Shown here in pieces: positions 1-8,189 of a stretch of DNA of 64,000 bases; position 1 is the stretch's first letter; each line of letters starts with the position of its first letter. Below the pieces are notes generated by a model. That model was not told the DNA's origin and did no database searches. It was given only the letters and a program-made list of their open reading frames with translations. The DNA is from JBOCEF01 sp047610385 (GTDB lineage Bacteria; Pseudomonadota; Alphaproteobacteria; Rhodobacterales; Rhodobacteraceae): the NCBI GenBank assembly GCA_047610385.1, contig JBLGAC010000019.1, forward strand, positions 1 through 64,000, given 5' to 3'. Position numbers and translations under genes: made by a program.

Positions 1-239
1 TCCTCGGCGGCGGGCTGCGTCAATCGGTGATGCTGCCTTTCACCAAGGACGCCGTGCCGACCGTCGATCTGGCCGCGGGCCGCATCGTGGCGGACCCGCC
101 CTTGGGCATCTTCCCCGAAGATGACAAAGATGCCGCCGACAAGGATGCCGCCGACAAGGATGGCGCCGACAAGGATGGCGCCGACAAGGATGGGGACGAC
201 AAGGATGGGGACGACACGCGCGGCGAGCCTGGGGTGTGA
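1..239 (+). CDS. rimM: RimM 16S rRNA processing protein, C-terminal part (5' end outside window)
   Basis: The reading frame is open from the window edge (frame 3) to TGA at 237-239. The visible part reads RQSVMLPFTKDAVPTVDLAA and then GRIVADPP, which matches the conserved C-terminal PRC-barrel end of RimM, the factor that helps mature the 30S subunit head by binding S19. After the usual family end comes a highly charged tail of six DKD-based pentapeptides encoded by a DNA tandem repeat. The gene lies directly before trmD and rplS, its usual neighbours. The stop overlaps the probable GTG start of trmD, which suggests translational coupling. The start lies upstream of the window. Confidence 0.9.
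   Translation, partial: LGGGLRQSVMLPFTKDAVPTVDLAAGRIVADPPLGIFPEDDKDAADKDAADKDGADKDGADKDGDDKDGDDTRGEPGV
123..212 (+). repeat. Six tandem 15-bp repeats inside the 3' end of rimM
   Basis: Six consecutive 15-bp units, each beginning GACAARGAT, encode DKDAA, DKDAA, DKDGA, DKDGA, DKDGD and DKDGD. The variants come in pairs, which suggests stepwise duplication. The unit length is a multiple of three, so copy-number change would keep the frame and alter only the acidic/basic tail of RimM. Confidence 0.9.
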
Positions 240-1213
240 CCGGACCTGGCGACAAGCTCGGCGGTCCCAAAGGTGAGCGCTTGCGCCTGTCCACCTATGA
301 AGACGCCGCCTCGATTGAACGGGTGAGCGATGCCCCCGGCGCGCCGGGCGAAGATCGCGTGACCGTGTCCGCCGCTGAGGTGCCGTCATCGCGGCGCCCG
401 GCGCCGACCCTCTCGCACGGGACCAAGCGGGCGGTGGTGTCCGCGCAGCCCCGCAGCCTTGAAGGTCCGATGCCTGAGGTCTCGCAAGGCTTCACCGCGC
501 GGGTGCTGACGCTGTTTCCCGACATGTTCCCCGGCCCCTTGGGCGGATCGCTGACCGGCAAGGCGCTGAAGGACCGCATCTGGTCGTTGGAGGCGATCGA
601 CATCCGCGGTTTTGCCACCGACAAGCACCGCAGCGTTGATGCCCCCCCCGCGGGCGGCGGTCCGGGGCTGGTGATGAAGGCCGATGTGCTGGGCCGCGCC
701 TTTGATTTCGCGGCGCGCGGCACCCCTGCGGACCGTGCGGACTGGCCAGTGATCTACCTGTCGCCGCGCGGCAAACGATTCGATCAGGCCATGGCGCGCA
801 GGCTGTCTGCGGCACGCGGCGTCACCCTTTTGTGTGGACGTTTTGAGGGGGTGGACCAGCGCGTTCTGGACGCACGCGGCGTTGAGGAGGTGTCTTTGGG
901 CGATTTCGTGCTCACGGGCGGTGAAATCGCCGCGATGGCCTTGCTTGACGCGACTGTGCGACTTATACCGCGCGTGCTCGGGAACGCTGGCTCGCTCGAT
1001 GAGGAATCGTTTTCGTCGGGCCTGCTGGAACACCCGCAATACACCAAGCCTGCCGCCTGGGAAGGCCGAGAGATACCGGACGTGCTCCTGTCTGGCCATC
1101 ACGGCCGCGTCGCCGACTGGCGCCGCACCGAAAGCGAAAAGCTGACCAAGGAACGTCGTCCCGATCTCTGGCGGGCCCATGCCAAACGCATGAAGGACCC
1201 GGACGGAGCCTGA
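236..1213 (+). CDS. trmD: tRNA (guanine-37-N1)-methyltransferase TrmD
   Basis: SPOUT-family methyltransferase that makes m1G37 in tRNA using S-adenosylmethionine. The conserved core begins near residue 85 (RVLTLFPDMFPG). It includes the trefoil-knot segments GRFEGVDQR (about residues 201-209) and LGDFVLTGGE (about 221-230), and the C-terminal region with LLEHPQYTKP. With the GTG at 236 the protein is 325 residues, about 78 more than the usual TrmD; the ATG at 470 gives 247 residues, the normal family length. The GTG start overlaps the rimM stop (GTGA), and extended N-termini are known in some Rhodobacterales, so I give the long form but the start is open. The gene sits between rimM and rplS, a widely conserved order. 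Confidence 0.93.
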   Translation: MTGPGDKLGGPKGERLRLSTYEDAASIERVSDAPGAPGEDRVTVSAAEVPSSRRPAPTLSHGTKRAVVSAQPRSLEGPMPEVSQGFTARVLTLFPDMFPGPLGGSLTGKALKDRIWSLEAIDIRGFATDKHRSVDAPPAGGGPGLVMKADVLGRAFDFAARGTPADRADWPVIYLSPRGKRFDQAMARRLSAARGVTLLCGRFEGVDQRVLDARGVEEVSLGDFVLTGGEIAAMALLDATVRLIPRVLGNAGSLDEESFSSGLLEHPQYTKPAAWEGREIPDVLLSGHHGRVADWRRTESEKLTKERRPDLWRAHAKRMKDPDGA

Positions 1214-1272
1214 GAGCTCTCGGACGCGCACATCAACCGCCGCAAAAGGTGGGATACGTAAGGACGATCATT

Positions 1273-1647
1273 ATGAACATTCTTGAGCAGATCAACGCTG
1301 AGCAGATCGCCGCCCTGGGCGCGGTCATCCCCGATTTCTCGCCGGGCGACACCGTGCGGGTCGGCTACAAAGTGACTGAGGGCACCCGCTCCCGCGTTCA
1401 GAACTTCGAAGGCGTCTGCATCGCGCGCAACAACGGCGTTGGCATCGGTGCCTCGTTCTGCGTGCGCAAGATCTCGTTCGGTGAGGGCGTGGAGCGCGTG
1501 TTCCCCCTGCACTCCCCGAACATTGCTGAGATCACCGTGGTTCGCCGCGGTAAGGTGCGTCGCGCCAAGCTCTATTACCTGCGCTCGCGTCGGGGCAAAT
1601 CCGCGCGCATCGTGGAAAAGACCAACTACCGTCCCAAGAAAGACTGA
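1273..1647 (+). CDS. rplS: 50S ribosomal protein L19
   Basis: A 124-residue protein starting MNILEQINAEQIAALG. It carries the L19 core with the FSPGDTVRVGYKV segment, RVQNFEGVCIARNN and the basic end KLYYLRSRRGKSARI. L19 lies at the 30S-50S interface near bridge B8. The ATG at 1273 fits the family N-terminus, and an AAGGA sequence lies a short distance upstream; an earlier GTG start in the same frame is less likely. A strong terminator follows. rpmE, often next in Rhodobacterales, is not seen downstream. Confidence 0.96.
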   Translation: MNILEQINAEQIAALGAVIPDFSPGDTVRVGYKVTEGTRSRVQNFEGVCIARNNGVGIGASFCVRKISFGEGVERVFPLHSPNIAEITVVRRGKVRRAKLYYLRSRRGKSARIVEKTNYRPKKD

Positions 1648-1681
1648 TCTTCGGCGCCCTTTGCGGCGCATGGGATGAATG

Positions 1682-1713
1682 CGGGCGGCCCTTGTGCAAA
1701 GGGCCGCCCGTTT
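1682..1713 (+). terminator. Rho-independent terminator of the rimM-trmD-rplS operon
   Basis: A perfect 10-bp stem (CGGGCGGCCC, 1682-1691, with GGGCCGCCCG, 1701-1710) has a 9-base loop and is followed by TTT. It lies 34 bases after the rplS stop. Confidence 0.8.
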
Positions 1714-2120
1714 GCGTTTCAAAGATCGCGCAGGTTCAGGGCTTTTGTGATGCCCGGCGTGCGATTGTCGCCGGATTGTCGGTCGCTTGGCTGGGGGTGG
1801 TGCGGGCCCCGAATGACCACACAGACCCACGTTCAGCGCCGGTGCCCCCCGGTTGCGAAAAGCTTTGGGTGTGAGAGGTTTTGGCCATTCGCCCGATGCC
1901 TGCAATGAAGGCGATGTCGCTGACGGGAAATTTGGTCGCAATGAACGCGCGCAGTTTCAGGTGGCCGCTGTATGAAGGGACTTGGTGTCGTGGTTCACGC
2001 CGCTGCGCCGCTGCGCCGCTCACGCCAGCTCAAGCCAAGGATGGAAATTTGTCATATCTTGATCCCGCTCAGGGACGCCGAGGCGATGCGTCTGGCGGTG
2101 GGGCGGCGCGGCGACGGGGC
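1714..2120. other. Intergenic stretch without a recognisable gene
   Basis: About 400 bases between the rplS terminator and the esterase gene. Several short open frames exist but none resembles a known protein. A 29-codon frame (ATG 2041, stop 2128-2130) overlaps the proposed esterase start and is probably chance. The promoter of the esterase should lie here, but I cannot place it with confidence. Confidence 0.5.
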
Positions 2121-2999
2121 GTGGACCTAAGCGGTTGGCTTAGGGTGCGTCTGCGCGCCTGTGGCCTTGTGCGCCATATTGCGGCGGCTCTTGCGGTGGC
2201 GCTGGTGCAATTTGCGCCCGCGCACGCCGCTGATGCGCGTTGCGGCGGTGTGGCGGCGGCCTGCGATGTTCCCGGCGGCAGCTATTATGTGCTGCTGCCT
2301 GACGGGCCCGGCCCCCACCCGGCGCTTTTGTTCCTGCATGGCCATGGCGGTTCGGGCGACGTCGCGCTGCGCAACCGCGCGCGGCTGGGTCCGTTTGTGG
2401 ACGCGGGCTGGGCGGTGATTGCGCCTGATGGCGCGCGGTGGCGCACCGATGGGCCGCGCAGCTGGAACGCCATGTTGAACCCAGCGGGCCGCGATGATGT
2501 CGCGTTTCTGCACGCGGTGGCCGATGACGCGGCGGCGCGGTTCGGGCTGTTGCGGGCCGCGATGACCGCGACCGGGTTCTCAGCCGGGGGGATGATGGTC
2601 TGGCGGCTGGCCTGCGACACGCCTGAGGCTTTTGCGGCTTATGCGCCGGTTGCGGGCACCTTGTGGGCACCGCTGCCCGATCATTGCGCTGGCCCCGCGC
2701 CGATGTTCCACATGCACGGAACCACCGACAAGGTTGTGCCGATGGAGGGCCGCAGCATGATGGATGGGCGTCTGGTGCAGGGCAACTTAATCGATGCGTT
2801 GGGCATGCTGCGCCGGACCATGGGCTGCGTCGGTGCCGCCACGGCCCCCCGTGAACCCGAGGGTTGGCGCGCCGAGGCCTGGACCGCCTGCACGGGACGC
2901 GGCGCGATCACGCTGGTCACCCATGGCGGCGGTCATTCGGTGCCGCCGGGCTGGGCGAACGCTGCGCTGGCGTTTTTTGCCGCCCACCCTCGGGGGTGA
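2121..2999 (+). CDS. Secreted alpha/beta-hydrolase, feruloyl esterase / PHB-depolymerase (LpqC) type
   Basis: An alpha/beta-hydrolase with an N-terminal signal peptide (hydrophobic IAAALAVALVQFAPAHA, probable cut after AHA). Visible motifs are the oxyanion-hole segment LLFLHGHGGSGD, the nucleophile elbow GFSAGG, an acid region HGTTDKVVP and the catalytic histidine in HGGGHSVPPG. The likely substrate is an ester in the periplasm or outside the cell (polyester, feruloyl or short-chain ester); the exact substrate cannot be read from sequence. The start is uncertain: GTG 2121 and GTG 2169 both precede the signal peptide, and the frame stays open back to 1881. No neighbour in an operon is evident. 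Confidence 0.75.
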   Translation: MDLSGWLRVRLRACGLVRHIAAALAVALVQFAPAHAADARCGGVAAACDVPGGSYYVLLPDGPGPHPALLFLHGHGGSGDVALRNRARLGPFVDAGWAVIAPDGARWRTDGPRSWNAMLNPAGRDDVAFLHAVADDAAARFGLLRAAMTATGFSAGGMMVWRLACDTPEAFAAYAPVAGTLWAPLPDHCAGPAPMFHMHGTTDKVVPMEGRSMMDGRLVQGNLIDALGMLRRTMGCVGAATAPREPEGWRAEAWTACTGRGAITLVTHGGGHSVPPGWANAALAFFAAHPRG

Positions 3000-3237
3000 A
3001 TCGCGCTTGCCCCCGCGGATGGGCATGATTAGGTTCTGCGGTATGTTTAGGTATATGAACTTTGCCGATCATGACCGCCTGCCTTGGCGCTTCCACGGGC
3101 GGGTCGCGGCGCTTTGCGCGAAGGGCTGAGCGTGCCCTGGCGGGACACCGCCATCATGCTTGCGTGCCGGGGGGGAGAAGCCCTCGCCCTGCCGCCCCAC
3201 CCTTCGACGCGACATCCACACTGAAAGGCCGCCCGAA

Positions 3238-4662
3238 ATGACCGCCAAAACGCTTTATGACAAGATCTGGGACGCCCATCTGGTTGATGAGGCCGAGGAT
3301 GGCACCTGCTTGCTGTATATCGACCGCCACCTGGTGCACGAAGTGACCAGCCCGCAGGCGTTCGAAGGGCTGCGCATGACGGGGCGCAAGGTCCGCCGCC
3401 CGGACATGACCGTGGCGGTGCCTGACCACAACGTGCCGACCACCCTCGACCGTGCGACCGGCGTGATTGCCAACGAAGAATCGCGCATTCAGGTCGACGC
3501 GCTGAAGCACAACGCCTTGTCGAACGGCATCACCTATTACGACGTGAACGACGTCCGTCAGGGCATCGTGCACATTGTTGGCCCCGAACAGGGCTGGACC
3601 CTGCCGGGCATGACCGTGGTGTGCGGCGACAGCCACACCGCCACCCATGGCGCGTTCGGATCGCTGGCGCACGGCATTGGCACCTCTGAGGTTGAGCACG
3701 TTCTGGCCACCCAGACGCTGATCCAGAAGAAATCCAAGAACATGCTGGTGAAGATTGAGGGGCAGCTGCCCCCCGGTGTCACCGCCAAGGACATCACCAT
3801 GACGGTGATCGGCAAAACCGGCACCGCGGGCGGCACCGGCTATGTCATCGAATATGCCGGGTCTGCGATCCGTGATCTGTCGATGGAAGGCCGCATGACG
3901 GTCTGCAACATGGCGATCGAAGGCGGCGCGCGCGCCGGTCTGATCGCGCCTGATGAAAAGACCTTTGCGTATTGCATGGGTCGGCCCCACGCGCCGAAGG
4001 GCGCGGCGTGGGAACAGGCGCTGGCCTACTGGAAGACGCTGTTTTCCGACGATGACGCCCATTACGATCTGGTGATGGAAATCGACGCTGCCGACATCGC
4101 GCCGGTTGTGACCTGGGGCACCTCGCCCGAGGACGTGCTGCCGATCACCGCGATGGTTCCCTCGCCGTCTGATTTCAAAGGTGGCAAAGTCGCCGCGGCC
4201 CAGCGGTCCATCGACTATATGGGCCTGACGCCGGGCATGAAGCTGACGGACATCAAGATCGACACGGTGTTCATCGGGTCATGCACCAACGGCCGCATCG
4301 AAGATCTGCGCGAAGTCGCGAAGATCATGGAGGGGCGCAAGATCAAGGCCGGCATGCGGGCGATGGTTGTCCCCGGCTCCGGCCTTGTGCGCGCGCAGGC
4401 TGAGGAAGAAGGCATCGCCGACATTCTGATCGCCGCGGGCTTTGAATGGCGGATGGCGGGGTGCTCCATGTGTCTTGCGATGAACCCCGATCAGCTGGCC
4501 CCCGGAGAGCGGTGCGCCTCCACCTCCAACCGTAACTTTGAGGGTCGTCAGGGCCGCGGTGGCCGCACCCATCTGCTGAGCCCCGCCATGGCGGCGGCGG
4601 CGGCGATCACCGGGCATCTGACCGATGTGCGCGATCTGATGGCGGTCAAGGCCGACGCCTGA
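3238..4662 (+). CDS. leuC: 3-isopropylmalate dehydratase large subunit
   Basis: A 474-residue aconitase-superfamily protein that isomerises 2- and 3-isopropylmalate in leucine synthesis, working with LeuD. The three cysteines for the 4Fe-4S cluster are visible: Cys349 in GSCTNGR, and Cys409 and Cys412 in CSMCLAMNPD. The N-terminus MTAKTLYDKIWDAHLV fits the family, and a GAAAGG ribosome-binding sequence precedes the ATG. The small-subunit gene leuD and leuB, usually close by in Rhodobacterales, are not in this window downstream. A terminator follows directly, and a second copy of the gene's last codons lies about 0.7 kb further on. Confidence 0.97.
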   Translation: MTAKTLYDKIWDAHLVDEAEDGTCLLYIDRHLVHEVTSPQAFEGLRMTGRKVRRPDMTVAVPDHNVPTTLDRATGVIANEESRIQVDALKHNALSNGITYYDVNDVRQGIVHIVGPEQGWTLPGMTVVCGDSHTATHGAFGSLAHGIGTSEVEHVLATQTLIQKKSKNMLVKIEGQLPPGVTAKDITMTVIGKTGTAGGTGYVIEYAGSAIRDLSMEGRMTVCNMAIEGGARAGLIAPDEKTFAYCMGRPHAPKGAAWEQALAYWKTLFSDDDAHYDLVMEIDAADIAPVVTWGTSPEDVLPITAMVPSPSDFKGGKVAAAQRSIDYMGLTPGMKLTDIKIDTVFIGSCTNGRIEDLREVAKIMEGRKIKAGMRAMVVPGSGLVRAQAEEEGIADILIAAGFEWRMAGCSMCLAMNPDQLAPGERCASTSNRNFEGRQGRGGRTHLLSPAMAAAAAITGHLTDVRDLMAVKADA

Positions 4663-4685
4663 TCCAGCCAATGCGCGTCGACGGC

Positions 4686-4717
4686 AAAAAGGCCCCTGTC
4701 ATACGGGGGCCTTTTTT
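4686..4717 (+). terminator. Rho-independent terminator of leuC
   Basis: Perfect 11-bp stem AAAAAGGCCCC (4686-4696) with GGGGCCTTTTT (4706-4716), a 9-base loop and a T tract. Confidence 0.9.
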
Positions 4718-4811
4718 GTTCGCATGCCGCGTCATTGTGCAAACAGCCTCGACGTATGATATATAAAAGTCGCGTTCACTTTTGTTCGCGTCGTGTGACG
4801 GAGTAAAATGA

Positions 4812-5288
4812 ATGGCTGACAATTCACGAATATTCGCCGCGATTGAGGTGCAGACCGACCCCGCCAAGCTGCGTGCGCTGATGGCGAATGCCCGCCGCAA
4901 ATCGGTCGTGGACGTCTATGCCGCCGCCTTTCGCCGTCTGACCGACATTGCGCCGGAAGAAGAGCCCGGCACGGTGGAGTATGATTTCTGGAAGGGAATC
5001 GCCGCGGTGGAACAGACCCTGCTGGAAGAACGTGGCAAGGCCGTCCGCGCCACCCGCACCCGCCAGATGGTCCGCAAGCATGGCGTGATCGGAACGCTGG
5101 GCAAGCTGGTGACGGCAAAGGCCGATGATGATGGGTTCGATCAGATCATGGCCCGCGACCTGCCGGAGCTGACTGGCGAGGCTGTCGTGATCAAACACAG
5201 CAGCGCCTTTGAGCCTGAGATCATCGCCGCCGCCCGCGCACGTCTGGCGCGTGCAGGCGTGGACCCGGGCGCGCTGCCGCAGGGCTGA
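4812..5288 (+). CDS. Conserved hypothetical protein next to leuC
   Basis: A 158-residue, soluble, mostly helical protein without a signal peptide or membrane segment. It contains an arginine-rich middle (ARRKSVVDVYAAAFRRL and RATRTRQMVRKHG) and ends in alternating Ala/Arg. I do not recognise a catalytic motif. The ATG at 4812 is preceded by GGAG at a normal distance. An ATG at 4808 gives only a three-residue frame (Met-Asn-Gly-stop), so initiation at 4812 could couple to it. The gene has its own promoter region after the leuC terminator and is followed by a leuC-like 3' remnant, so it lies between two versions of the leuC end. Confidence 0.75.
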   Translation: MADNSRIFAAIEVQTDPAKLRALMANARRKSVVDVYAAAFRRLTDIAPEEEPGTVEYDFWKGIAAVEQTLLEERGKAVRATRTRQMVRKHGVIGTLGKLVTAKADDDGFDQIMARDLPELTGEAVVIKHSSAFEPEIIAAARARLARAGVDPGALPQG

Positions 5289-5322
5289 AGGGGGGGGCAT
5301 CGTGCGGCAACCCCCGGCCAAG

Positions 5323-5376
5323 ATGGCGGCGATCACCGGGGATCTGACCGATGCGCGCACGCTGACGGACGTCTGA
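5323..5376 (+). pseudogene. Vestigial duplicate of the leuC 3' end
   Basis: Codons 5323-5376 read MAAITGDLTDARTLTDV and stop. The intact leuC ends with MAAAAAITGHLTDVRDLM plus a few residues, and the preceding bases also match (PPAK here, SPAM in leuC). No upstream leuC body is present. This looks like a leftover of a second leuC tail, from recombination or an old tandem duplication around the 4812-5288 gene. It is followed by its own terminator, different from that of leuC. Confidence 0.7.
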
Positions 5377-5390
5377 TTTCTTTCGCGCCG

Positions 5391-5434
5391 AATGAAAGCG
5401 CCCCCGCGCAGCGATGTGCGGAGGCGCTTTCATT
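5391..5434 (+). terminator. Rho-independent terminator after the leuC-tail vestige
   Basis: Perfect 12-bp stem AATGAAAGCGCC (5391-5402) with GGCGCTTTCATT (5423-5434). It presumably ends transcription of the 4812-5288 gene. Confidence 0.75.
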
Positions 5435-5687
5435 GTAGCATTGCCCGGTGCAGTGAATGGGGTGCCGTGCGCGCAGCCCGCGGGGCCTTGCGCAGTGACA
5501 GGCCCGGCAAGCTTGGCGCGGTGATGGCCGAGGGCATCGGGCGGGCGTGGCCAAATTGCACTGCCAGATGAAATTTCGTTCATAAGGCACGCCAATGCGT
5601 CAATCTTCTGTTATGATGGCAGCATCGAAAATTTCGGTCGAACGCTGATTCAGATGTCAGGCGCGCTCGGCCATCCGGGGGAAAAAG

Positions 5688-6242
5688 ATGGATTTCGCAC
5701 GAGGATGTTTCTTCATGGCCGGCATGGCCGTCGCCGCCGTCGGGGTGGTCGATGGCGCCAAGGCCGCGCCGATCAACACGGTCACACGGGCGACCGGCCC
5801 GGTGTCGGGCGATTTCGGCTCATCGATGGATCTGTTGTTCGTTCCTATCGTCGGCGCGTACGACCTGATTGCGTTCAGCGGCGGCACGATCACCACCGCT
5901 GAGGGTGGCGGCTCGTTCAACCTCCGCGTGATCTATCTGAACGACACTACCGCGTCGCTCGGGACCTATACCTTGACCGGGCATTCGACGCTGCTCCTCG
6001 CCACCCTGCCGGATGCGGGCTTCGCGCCCTTCAGCCTCGGCGACGTGAAGGGCCTGCGCTTTTCCTATGCGTCGGGAACCGATGCGTTCTTCACGACCTT
6101 GTCCATCCCCACCTCGACCATCGTGACCTTCGCCGCCGTGCCGCTGCCGGCGACGCTGGCGCTGCTGCCGCTTGGGGCGCTTGCGCTTGGCGCGGTCGGG
6201 CTGCGGCGACGTCGACCCGCTGACGGCGCAGCGAACGCCTGA
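5688..6242 (+). CDS. Exported protein with VPLPA-type C-terminal sorting signal
   Basis: A 184-residue protein with an N-terminal signal peptide (hydrophobic MAGMAVAAVGVVDGAKAAP region) and a beta-rich, Gly/Ser/Thr-rich middle. The C-terminal tripartite tail is VPLPATLALLPLGALALG followed by GLRRRR. This tail is the VPLPA variant of PEP-CTERM sorting signals, which direct proteins to an exosortase-type processing enzyme and the cell surface. The middle domain is not recognised. The gene is alone on its strand and ends at a bidirectional terminator. A second protein of this type lies at 28814-29509. Confidence 0.8.
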   Translation: MDFARGCFFMAGMAVAAVGVVDGAKAAPINTVTRATGPVSGDFGSSMDLLFVPIVGAYDLIAFSGGTITTAEGGGSFNLRVIYLNDTTASLGTYTLTGHSTLLLATLPDAGFAPFSLGDVKGLRFSYASGTDAFFTTLSIPTSTIVTFAAVPLPATLALLPLGALALGAVGLRRRRPADGAANA

Positions 6243-6266
6243 CCCAGGCATGACCTGATGCAACGG

Positions 6267-6305
6267 AAAAGGCCGCGGCGATCATCCCGATCGCCGCGGC
6301 CTTTT
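6267..6305. terminator. Bidirectional terminator between convergent genes
   Basis: Perfect 16-bp stem AAAAGGCCGCGGCGAT (6267-6282) and its complement (6290-6305), with a 7-base loop and A/T tracts on both sides. It lies between the genes ending at 6242 (+) and 6316 (-). Confidence 0.9.
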
Positions 6306-6315
6306 CATGTTGGCG

Positions 6316-7809
6316 CTAGGCGCCGGGCAGGCCTTCGAATTCCGCGAACTTGCCGCTGGGGCGGCGGGCGATTTCGGGCACATAATCAATCCGCAGATCG
6401 AACGGATGACCCAGCGCGGCGGCGGCGGAGGACAGGATATGCGTCTCCTCGGCCGCGGTCAGCGGGCGGCGCACCACCAGCCGCAGCACGATTTCGTTGG
6501 CGGCCGTCTGCGCGACCTGGTGCTGCATGATCGCGTCCACCTGCATGATCGCGCCGTGCCCGTAATAAGCGGGGCGCAGGTCGCCTGAGGGCAGCACGAT
6601 CAAATCGCGCGCCCGGCCCGGAATCGCCGCCAGCACCGGCAATGTCCGCCCACACGCGCAGCCCGCGCCCACAATGGCCAGATCGCCGATGTCATAGCGC
6701 AGCAGCGGCATGGCAAAGTTATGCAGCGGCGTGACGATCACGCGCCCGGTCTCGCCCGGCGCGCAGGGGCGGTTGTCATCGTCCAGAACCTCGATCAGGT
6801 TGGCCTCTGACTGCACATGCCATGCGCCGTGTTCGGGGCATTGAAACGCGATGCACCCGGCCTCAAACGCGCTGTAGGTGGCGGTGAGCGGCGCGTTCCA
6901 CACCTCGCGGCACAGGGCGGCCAGTTCGGGCGGCGCGGCCTCGCCGACGGCGATTGCCTCGCGCAGTGGCGGCAGGGTGATGGCGTTGGCCCGCGCGTGG
7001 CGCAGGATTTCCAGCAGCAAGGATGGGAAGGTGCTGAGGTAATCGGGCGCCTCGGCCACAATCGCCGCCACCAACGCAGGGATCGGTGCGCGATAGTCCA
7101 GCAGCAGCGCCGGGCCGGTGGGATAGACCGTGGCCACCGGCGGGCCCCAGTCGGGCAGGCGGCGGATATGCGCGGTCTCGTCCAACCGGGTGCGGCCGTC
7201 GTCGCGCAGGATCCCCATGAAGGTCCCGGCGAAATCGCGGCCCCGCCACAGATGCTCGCGCAGCACGAAACCCTGCCAGTAGAAATGATCCAGCTCGCTG
7301 CGCGTCAGACGCACCGGTTTGCCCGAGGACCCCGACGTCACCCCCCCTGAGGTGCGGCCATGGCCCTGCGGCAGCTTGGGTGCCAGCAGCCGGTCGCCCG
7401 CCCGTTGCATGTCGCTGCGGGTCAGGGGCGGCAGGCGGGCCCATGCAGTGGCGTCTATAGGTTTACCCGCGCTGATCCCCGCATCACGCAGGCGACGACG
7501 CCAGAACGGGATCCGGTCGGCATGGGCGATCAGCGCGCCGATCTGGTGAAATTGCAGCGCGCGGATCGCATCAGGATCGGCGCGCTCGCTCTCGCTCAGC
7601 TGTGCCTGCAGCGCCAGAAGACTGGCGGCCTGGGTCTGCGGCACGGCGGGCCAGAGCGCGCCGGGAAAAGCGGTGTGCGCAAGAGGCGGCAAAAGGCAGG
7701 TCCAATCTTGCTTGGCATCGGGGCATGGCAAGCCCAAGTCCTTGGGCATCATGGAGATATTGTGAGCGTTTAGCAGGGAAAGTCGATCCCGCCGCGGCCG
7801 AGGTGTCAA
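6316..7809 (-). CDS. AMP-forming ligase of the PaaK/CapK family
   Basis: Up to 497 residues. The adenylation P-loop-like motif TSGGVTSGSSGKPVRL and the later YSAFEAGCIAFQC, LLRYDIGD and GRARDLIVLPSG segments identify a phenylacetate-CoA-ligase-like adenylating enzyme. CapK-type relatives are often tied to polysaccharide or capsule loci, but no such genes are next to it here, so the acid substrate is unknown. The start is uncertain: position 7809 opens the longest frame, while ATG 7752 gives 478 residues; neither has a clear ribosome-binding site. The gene marks the left edge of the accessory region. Confidence 0.75.
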   Translation of the reverse strand: MTPRPRRDRLSLLNAHNISMMPKDLGLPCPDAKQDWTCLLPPLAHTAFPGALWPAVPQTQAASLLALQAQLSESERADPDAIRALQFHQIGALIAHADRIPFWRRRLRDAGISAGKPIDATAWARLPPLTRSDMQRAGDRLLAPKLPQGHGRTSGGVTSGSSGKPVRLTRSELDHFYWQGFVLREHLWRGRDFAGTFMGILRDDGRTRLDETAHIRRLPDWGPPVATVYPTGPALLLDYRAPIPALVAAIVAEAPDYLSTFPSLLLEILRHARANAITLPPLREAIAVGEAAPPELAALCREVWNAPLTATYSAFEAGCIAFQCPEHGAWHVQSEANLIEVLDDDNRPCAPGETGRVIVTPLHNFAMPLLRYDIGDLAIVGAGCACGRTLPVLAAIPGRARDLIVLPSGDLRPAYYGHGAIMQVDAIMQHQVAQTAANEIVLRLVVRRPLTAAEETHILSSAAAALGHPFDLRIDYVPEIARRPSGKFAEFEGLPGA

Positions 7810-7981
7810 TGGGCAAGCTGGCCGAAGGCTGGGCTACCTGCAACCGCCAGCCAGCCTCGGGACTGTTGGATGCGCCACGTCTAATGCCTTTAGGGTTAAA
7901 CCAAAGGCCGCTGAAACTTGGATATCATGTTTGCAGGGGACAATTGCTGAACAATGTCACCTCGGTTAAGTGGTGATTTAA

Positions 7982-8189
7982 ATTGACGAATTTGACAGTG
8001 ACGCGCTCGTGGCCGAGCTTTGCCGTGAGCACGGCATGACGCGGCTGCTCAGCAGGCTTTTCGCTGAGAGGGACTTTAGCCGTGCGGGGCTGGGCATCGG
8101 GATGGGCTTTTCGCAGCTGCCACATGCGTCATGAGCAGCCTGAACTGGATCATCGAATGGCGCTGTTGACCAGGTGCCATTTGCGTCAT
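7982..8189 (+). mobile_element. IS3-family orfB remnant (left part), interrupted by an IS5-type element
   Basis: The + strand reads DFSRAGLGIGMGFSQLP and, after small frame changes, SLNWIIEWRC-stop-PGAICV. This follows the IS3-family transposase pattern DFNREGLGIE..FSLPA...RSLNQIIEWRGKP.AIRVDNG. There is at least one frame change and one in-frame stop. The piece stops exactly where the IS5-type copy begins at CTAG 8190. Confidence 0.6.

Noticed and set aside
386..1231. A 281-codon frame antisense to trmD
   Set aside because: It overlaps a clear trmD on the other strand and shows no family motif.
2041..2130. A 29-codon frame overlapping the esterase start, as a leader peptide
   Set aside because: No regulatory hairpins or biased residues, and its AAGG lies too close to the ATG; probably chance.
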